Assembly: GCA_964370295.1 (NCBI GenBank)
Contig: CAYJIR010000056.1
Coordinates: 1 to 9,037 of the forward strand
Source: JAAYCI01 sp964370295
Lineage (GTDB): Bacteria; Bacillota; Clostridia; Oscillospirales; Ruminococcaceae
Length of the DNA: 9,037 nt
Reading direction: 5' to 3'
Shown here: piece after piece, positions 5,689-9,037 of the stretch
Layout of the letters: each line of letters starts with the position of its first letter
Position numbering within the stretch: position 1 is the stretch's first letter
The notes under the pieces: model-generated
The model's database searches: none
The model's input: the letters and a program-made list of their open reading frames with translations, nothing else
What the model was told of the DNA's origin: nothing
Position numbers and translations under genes: made by a program

Positions 5689-6468
5689 ATGAACAAACGG
5701 TCAATAGATAGTAATGAATTTGAAAGACAGGAGGATATTTTCAGCACTTTAATACAGCGCATGAAACAAATACCGATTGGTAGTAGGCTGCCTGCAGAAG
5801 ATGTACTAGCAGAACAGCTTGGTATCAGTCGCATGAAATTGCGCGATGTTTTAACGGTGCTGGAAACATACGGTTATATTAGCCGACAAAAAGGTGTGGG
5901 CACCTGCATCAACCACTATCTCTTAGGTGAAAACGCAAGACTAGACATAGATGTATCGTTTTCGGATGTTATCACCAGTTCCGGGTACAAAGCAGAGCTT
6001 GCAATCAAACGTATCCGTGCAGTAAAAGCCGAAACTGTAGAGTTGAACCGATGGCTGGGCTATGCACCTTCGGAAGTGATTTATCAGGTGGAAAAGACCA
6101 TCTACGCCGATGGTGTGCCGGCTATTTACCTTCTCGACTACATTCCCTCAGAGTTTTATGAAAAAGATGATGTGGACATTGCTCTCTTATGTGCGCACAC
6201 CTTTCGGTTTGTACAAAAACAACTGGGAGATTTTATGGAAAATGCGGTGGCTCACCCAAAAGCCTGCTTGGCAGATGAGACTGTGGCCGCGGCTTTGGAC
6301 ATAGAACCAGGGGCACCAGTTTTGCGTGTAGATTTGGTGTGCTACACTCGAAATGCGAAACCGGTGATAGGCTCCACAGAATATTTGCTCACAGACAAAA
6401 TACCGTATTGTTTTCAAAAGCACTTAAACCCAAGCCGCACATTTTTTTCGGCTGTTAAAAACAAATGA
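5689..6468 (+). CDS. GntR-family transcriptional regulator with UTRA effector domain (HutC-type)
   Basis: 259 residues. Residues 14-75 are a winged helix of GntR type: SRLPAEDVLAEQLGISRMKL (32-51) with the typical 'LPsE..LA..lgiSr..lR..l..Le..G' pattern, followed by the wing ISRQKGVGTCI (64-74). Residues 90-250 fit the UTRA ligand-binding domain, including EVIYQVEKTIYADGVPAIYLLDYIP, the 'A.....LdIepGaPVLRVD' segment and RNAKPVIGSTEYLLTDKIPY near the end. UTRA regulators usually bind a small metabolite of the pathway they control. The gene has its own promoter and converges on the NCS1 permease gene, sharing its terminator, so control of permease expression (and perhaps its own) is a reasonable guess. 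The first ATG after AGGAG at a normal distance supports the start. Confidence 0.9.
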   Translation: MNKRSIDSNEFERQEDIFSTLIQRMKQIPIGSRLPAEDVLAEQLGISRMKLRDVLTVLETYGYISRQKGVGTCINHYLLGENARLDIDVSFSDVITSSGYKAELAIKRIRAVKAETVELNRWLGYAPSEVIYQVEKTIYADGVPAIYLLDYIPSEFYEKDDVDIALLCAHTFRFVQKQLGDFMENAVAHPKACLADETVAAALDIEPGAPVLRVDLVCYTRNAKPVIGSTEYLLTDKIPYCFQKHLNPSRTFFSAVKNK

Positions 6469-6489
6469 TATCAAAAGATGGGGATTGGC

Positions 6490-6534
6490 AAAAAGCGAGG
6501 CAGAAATGCAATGTGCATTTCTGCCTCGCTTTTT
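6490..6534. terminator. Perfect bidirectional terminator between the GntR and permease genes
   Basis: Two perfect 21-base arms (6490-6510 and 6514-6534) flank the trinucleotide ATG. Each arm starts or ends with a five-base A or T run around a GCGAGGCAGAAATGCA core. The stem carries a T-run in both directions, so it can end transcription of the rightward GntR gene (stop at 6468) and the leftward permease gene (stop at 6545). Confidence 0.95.
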
Positions 6535-6544
6535 GAGCAAAGTG

Positions 6545-7867
6545 TTATTCGGCCGATGCGTCGTTTTCCGCGAGCACATCCTTATTCGTCGTTTGGCTTT
6601 CCTGCAAAGCCAATGCAAACATTTTGTCCGGTATAATGAACCGGTTGGCAATGTAGTAGGCGGCCATCGTGGTTACAATGGCAAGCAATGCACCGTATAC
6701 AGGGATGAGCAAATTGGTGGCAACACCCACTGCCAAGCCAATAACTGACGGAATCGAAATAACGGTTTTAATTCTATCCACCGGCAAACGATACTTGGCT
6801 TTAAAGAAGTAGTAGTCAGCCAAAAGCACACCGATAATCGGGCAGAAAATAAGACCCATCAAACCGACCCATTGGATAAAATATTCAAACAAGTCAATCA
6901 GCGTGAACACTGTGGCAATGGCAAAGGGAAAAAACAACAAAATGGCTTTGTTTTTGATAGGAAATACAGAGGCAAAGCCGAGAGATGCAGCATAGAACGC
7001 TTCCGAGGAGGTCGTCCATGTCAATAGGAACACAAGCGCACCTGCCAGCCCCGCAATGCCCAAAGCATTGAAGATTTCGGGCACATTGTCTTTGCCTGTG
7101 GCCAAAGCAGTGATGGCACCAACACAGTAAATGACGGAAGCTCCCAACAAGAACGCCAAGCCCGTTGCAATGGTGGTGTCTTTCTTCGAGCGCGCAAAAC
7201 GCGAAAAATTGGAACCAACCATCACAACATCAATCCAGGCAAAAATGATACCCGTCACCACCACCAAAAGAGAGGTGGGGTTCACCGGTTCTTTATCAAA
7301 TAAAGTGGCGATACCATGCAACCGTTCTGTTTGGAACAGGGCAACCAAAAAAATAAGAACAATAGCAGGTATAGCAAAACGGGTAAGAAAGGTTAAACCC
7401 TTAAACCCGGTCCACACGGTAGCAACAAACAATAGGTTTATAACAATGCCTCCGACAGCAAACCCCACCGGGGTGGCAAAAAACGGAATAAAAAAACTCA
7501 CAAGATCTACCACCAAAATAGAGCCAATTCCAACCCAGCCGAGAGACAAGGTGAGGCGGATGATTGTGATGATTTTCCCACCGGTGACACCAAAACAATA
7601 TTTAAGTAATTCAAAGGCCCCAAGTCCTGTATCTGCACCGATAAACGAAACCAGTGTTGTGATAACAGCCAAAAACAAATTGGCAATACCAATGGCGATT
7701 AGTGCTTGGCCCAAGGGCAACTGCGAGCCAACCACACCGCCATAAAGCATTGTGGAAACCGAGAAAACAAGTCCAGTCCATACCGAAAATATCTTAACCC
7801 AACTTTGTTTGTTTTCGGCATGAATCGATTCGGTACTATAAGATGTGACTTGATTTTGATTGTCCAT
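6545..7867 (-). CDS. NCS1-family nucleobase/hydantoin:cation symporter (CodB-like permease)
   Basis: 440 residues, almost entirely hydrophobic, with about 12 membrane segments and a short hydrophilic N-terminus (1-22) and C-terminus (about 418-440). The N-terminal region WVKIFSVWTGLVFSVSTMLYGG, the helix-2 region ending SFIGADTGLGAFELLKYCFG (74-93), and the central FAWIDVVMVGSNFSRFARSKKDT loop fit the nucleobase:cation symporter-1 family, such as cytosine permease CodB and the hydantoin transporter Mhp1. It should import a small N-heterocycle (purine, pyrimidine, hydantoin, allantoin or similar) with a proton or sodium ion; the substrate cannot be told from sequence. ATG at 7867 is preceded by AGGAGG eight bases upstream. 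It has its own promoter (7937-7966) placed just after the terminator of the corrinoid-protein gene, so the two same-strand genes are separately controlled. The neighbouring GntR regulator is the likely controller. Confidence 0.9.
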   Translation of the reverse strand: MDNQNQVTSYSTESIHAENKQSWVKIFSVWTGLVFSVSTMLYGGVVGSQLPLGQALIAIGIANLFLAVITTLVSFIGADTGLGAFELLKYCFGVTGGKIITIIRLTLSLGWVGIGSILVVDLVSFFIPFFATPVGFAVGGIVINLLFVATVWTGFKGLTFLTRFAIPAIVLIFLVALFQTERLHGIATLFDKEPVNPTSLLVVVTGIIFAWIDVVMVGSNFSRFARSKKDTTIATGLAFLLGASVIYCVGAITALATGKDNVPEIFNALGIAGLAGALVFLLTWTTSSEAFYAASLGFASVFPIKNKAILLFFPFAIATVFTLIDLFEYFIQWVGLMGLIFCPIIGVLLADYYFFKAKYRLPVDRIKTVISIPSVIGLAVGVATNLLIPVYGALLAIVTTMAAYYIANRFIIPDKMFALALQESQTTNKDVLAENDASAE

Positions 7868-7936
7868 GTGTAATCCTCCTCATATACCAATCTGGCTAGA
7901 TAGTGCCAACTAGAGATGTTCAACCAACTGATTTTG

Positions 7937-7966
7937 CTTATAGCTTCTCCATCATTCACCTGTCAA
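7937..7966 (-). promoter_or_regulatory. SigA promoter for the NCS1 permease gene
   Basis: On the minus strand, TTGACA (7961-7966) is followed after 18 bases by TATAAG (7937-7942), or after 17 by CTATAA. The -35 overlaps the end of the T-run of the preceding terminator. Transcription would start near 7930, inside the inverted-repeat half-site, giving a leader of about 62 bases. Confidence 0.72.
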
Positions 7967-8000
7967 AAACACGCACTCTGTAAAAGAGTGCAACGTTTTT
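7965..8000 (-). terminator. Intrinsic terminator after the corrinoid-protein gene
   Basis: GCACTCT and AGAGTGC (7973-7979 and 7985-7991) form a perfect 7-bp stem with a 5-base loop. It is extended across a small internal loop by AAAAAC (7965-7970) pairing with GTTTTT (7995-8000). On the minus strand the stem is followed by GTGTTTTTGA, a T-run as expected for termination about 60 bases after the corrinoid gene stop. Confidence 0.8.
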
Positions 8001-8059
8001 GCATTGTTTACGAAAAAGAGACCCAAAATCAGCTGGTTTCACACCGACATCGACACTGT

Positions 8060-8701
8060 TTAGCTTGTCATTAATTGTTTTGCAAGCGTAACCGCACCCA
8101 TAGCATCATCAGAATAACCATCTGCACCGGCAGAAGTGGCCCATTCTTGGGTAACGGGCCCGCCACCCACCATAATTTTAACATTGGCCATGGCAGAGTT
8201 CGCTTTTGCGCGGTCGATCGTGTCTTGCATATAGGGAAGCGAGGGCAACATCAGGCCGGAAATGCCAATGATATCGGCCTTCATTTCCTGCGCGGCCGAA
8301 ATAAATTGTTCTACAGGCACGTTGACGCCCAAATCCTTTACCTCAAAACCGTTCACTTCGAGCATGAGGCTTACCATGTTTTTGCCGATGTCATGCAAAT
8401 CGCCGAAAGCGGTGCCAATTACAACTTTACCGCTGCTTATGCTACCACCGCTTTGTGCAATCAGCGGGCTTAAGTCCTCTTGAATGGCCTTCACCACATC
8501 ACTGGCCATAATAAGATCTGGTAAAAACACTTCCAAACGGCCAAAGCGGTCGCCCAGAGCGTTTAGTGTATCTTGAATACATTCTACAAAAATATCGGCA
8601 GGCGAACATCCGCTTGCTATCAATTTTTGAGCTTCCTCCACACCCAACTCTTCATCTCCGTCTAAAATTGCTTCTGCCAAAGCATTGTATTTACTGTCCA
8701 T
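8060..8701 (-). CDS. Methyltransferase cognate corrinoid protein (MtmC/MtbC/MttC-type, B12-binding)
   Basis: 213 residues, the normal length. Residues 1-85 form the helical cap of methyltransferase corrinoid proteins (LAEAILDGDEELGVEEAQKL ... ADIFVECIQDTLNALGDRFG ... FLPDLIMASDVV). Residues 90-213 form the cobalamin-binding Rossmann domain: the D-x-H-x-x-G signature in GDLHDIGKN (100-108) with His103 as the lower cobalt ligand, then GISGLMLPS (146-154), and GGGPVTQEW (179-187) followed by AGADGYSDDA. It carries a methyl group from a substrate methyltransferase to a second methyltransferase. Start choice: ATG 8701 has GAGAGGAG (8710-8717) with 8 bases of spacing; an in-frame TTG at 8719 lies upstream of that ribosome site and is unlikely. 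The gene diverges from an MtmB-like methyltransferase start, and the two promoters share an operator-like site. The UroD-fold protein at 4149-5498 may be its acceptor methyltransferase. Confidence 0.93.
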   Translation of the reverse strand: MDSKYNALAEAILDGDEELGVEEAQKLIASGCSPADIFVECIQDTLNALGDRFGRLEVFLPDLIMASDVVKAIQEDLSPLIAQSGGSISSGKVVIGTAFGDLHDIGKNMVSLMLEVNGFEVKDLGVNVPVEQFISAAQEMKADIIGISGLMLPSLPYMQDTIDRAKANSAMANVKIMVGGGPVTQEWATSAGADGYSDDAMGAVTLAKQLMTS

Positions 8702-8723
8702 TTTTAATTCTCCTCTCAAGAAA

Positions 8724-8737
8724 ATATGTTAACATAT
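8724..8737. promoter_or_regulatory. Perfect dyad (ATATGT-TA-ACATAT) in the corrinoid gene leader
   Basis: A 14-base perfect palindrome about 8-21 bases downstream of the predicted minus-strand start. A further direct half-site (TATGTT read on the minus strand) lies just upstream at 8740-8745. The same half-sites occur, spaced 5 bases apart, at 8899-8915 below the divergent promoter, which suggests one regulator for both genes. Confidence 0.65.
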
Positions 8738-8751
8738 CGGAACATACCCCT

Positions 8752-8780
8752 ATGATACCTACCCCCCACTTATTTGTCAA
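8752..8780 (-). promoter_or_regulatory. SigA promoter for the corrinoid-protein gene
   Basis: On the minus strand, TTGACA (8775-8780) is followed after 17 bases by TATCAT (8752-8757). The spacer contains a G6 run (8762-8767 on the plus strand as C6). Start near 8745, leader about 44 bases. Confidence 0.82.
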
Positions 8781-8860
8781 TATATTTTTATATCGTCGCT
8801 TTGTTTTTGGCGAAAAGCACAAAAATATTCGTCAAAACCACAAAAAGAGCCTTCTTTTCA

Positions 8861-8889
8861 TTGACACACCCTAGGTGGCATGCTATAGT
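8861..8889 (+). promoter_or_regulatory. SigA extended -10 promoter for the MtmB-like gene
   Basis: TTGACA (8861-8866), a 17-base spacer, and TATAGT (8884-8889), with TGC directly before the -10 hexamer. Start near 8896, leader about 59 bases to ATG 8955. The same TGCTATA(C/G)T element is seen at the TetR gene promoter. Confidence 0.88.
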
Positions 8890-8898
8890 GAACTCACG

Positions 8899-8915
8899 AT
8901 ATGTGTACTACATAT
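8899..8915. promoter_or_regulatory. Inverted repeat (ATATGT-N5-ACATAT) at the start of the MtmB-like transcript
   Basis: Perfect 6-base arms around GTACT, covering about +4 to +20 of the rightward transcript. The half-sites and placement match the dyad at 8724-8737 under the divergent promoter. Confidence 0.65.
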
Positions 8916-8954
8916 TTTGAAAAATTAAACTCAATTCTATACGGAGGGATTACC

Positions 8955-9037
8955 ATGAATCACAGAGCCAGATTGCTAGACATCATTGACCGTAGCTTAG
9001 AAGGCCCCATACTTTCCGAAGAAGATTTTGATATGAA
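8955..9037 (+). CDS. Probable monomethylamine-methyltransferase-like (MtmB family) corrinoid methyltransferase, N-terminal fragment
   Basis: Only 27 full codons are in the window, reading MNHRARLLDIIDRSLEG followed by PILSEEDFDM. ATG 8955 has a strong GGAGGG (8943-8948) six bases upstream and its own consensus-like promoter. From memory, MtmB proteins begin with a helix followed by 'YDRAKVGEKCTQDDWDLM', and the order here (DR-x-x-x-G-x-x-x-x-E-x-D-[FW]-D-[LM]) agrees with that. The divergent corrinoid-protein gene, sharing an apparent operator, strengthens the assignment. If right, the product takes a methyl group from an N-methyl substrate and passes it to the corrinoid protein. Archaeal MtmB carries an in-frame amber (pyrrolysine) codon far downstream; whether this homologue does cannot be seen. 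With so few residues, another methyltransferase or an unrelated protein cannot be excluded. Confidence 0.5.
   Translation, partial: MNHRARLLDIIDRSLEGPILSEEDFDM

Larger units (their letters stand above)
7922..8038. repeat. Paired 15-base inverted repeats bracketing the terminator and permease promoter
   Basis: AACCAACTGATTTTG (7922-7936) and CAAAATCAGCTGGTT (8024-8038) are inverted copies with one mismatch, 87 bases apart. The promoter-proximal copy lies directly after the permease -10 box, as an operator would. The other lies upstream of the -35, between the corrinoid gene stop and its terminator. The pair may be two regulator sites able to support looping. Confidence 0.6.

Noticed and set aside
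7131..7745. A 204-codon open frame on the plus strand inside the permease gene
   Set aside because: It is antisense to the NCS1 permease, lacks a ribosome binding site, and its composition mirrors the hydrophobic codons of the opposite strand. The permease is strongly supported.
7922..8038. Miniature inverted-repeat transposable element
   Set aside because: The inverted ends have no flanking target duplication and no second copy in the window, and the inside is fully explained by a terminator and a promoter.
8702..8954. Possible cobalamin riboswitch upstream of the corrinoid or methyltransferase genes
   Set aside because: Predicted leaders are only about 44 and 59 bases and no B12-box-like or other riboswitch core was seen.
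1..9037. CRISPR arrays, tRNA or rRNA genes, insertion sequences, phage genes
   Set aside because: No regularly spaced repeats, cloverleaf-like RNA sequence, transposase or phage protein was seen on reading both strands.

Overview
The window looks like the chromosome of an anaerobic, low-to-mid GC Firmicute, probably a clostridial or eubacterial gut or fermentative organism. The signs are AGGAGG-type ribosome binding sites, AT-rich spacers, unusually clear TTGACA-17-TATAAT type promoters, GntR and TetR regulators, and corrinoid methyltransferase components typical of anaerobes. This is inferred from style and gene content, not from a marker gene.

Layout. On the left is a leftward operon from a promoter at 2466-2494: a YgeW-like carbamoyltransferase (1353-2381), a PreA-like flavin/iron-sulfur protein of the dihydroorotate/dihydropyrimidine dehydrogenase family (249-1340), and the start of a YgeY-like M20 metallohydrolase (1-217, cut by the window edge). 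Divergent from it is a TetR-family regulator (2775-3353). Next comes a rightward two-gene operon with a consensus promoter overlapped by a near-perfect 32-bp operator-like palindrome. It encodes a cytidine-deaminase-fold protein (3601-4110) and a UroD/MtaA-like methyltransferase-fold protein with a C-terminal thioredoxin-like domain (4149-5498). A GntR/UTRA regulator (5689-6468) converges on an NCS1-type nucleobase/hydantoin permease (6545-7867, minus), and the two share a perfect bidirectional terminator. Upstream of the permease, on the same strand, is a methyltransferase corrinoid protein (8060-8701). Divergent from that gene is the first 27 codons of a gene (8955 onward) that resembles the N-terminus of monomethylamine methyltransferase MtmB.

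How the parts may work together (inference). The set combines an uptake system for a small N-heterocycle, a corrinoid methyl-transfer module (substrate methyltransferase, corrinoid protein, UroD-fold second methyltransferase), and yge-type catabolic enzymes (carbamoyltransferase, M20 hydrolase, PreA-like protein). This fits anaerobic use of an N-methylated purine-, hydantoin- or creatinine-like compound, with methyl transfer to a C1 carrier and recovery of carbamoyl phosphate. The substrate cannot be read from the sequence.

The most striking points are these. (1) Three proteins, otherwise well preserved, lack a signature active-site element: the deaminase has H-D-T where H-A-E is expected, the PreA-like protein lacks the N-x-S-C-P catalytic loop, and the UroD-like protein has F-V-C where the zinc H-x-C is expected. 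(2) The UroD-like protein is fused to a thioredoxin-like domain. (3) Operator-like dyads sit at the transcription starts of several promoters, including a shared ATATGT/ACATAT site at the divergent corrinoid-protein and MtmB-like genes.
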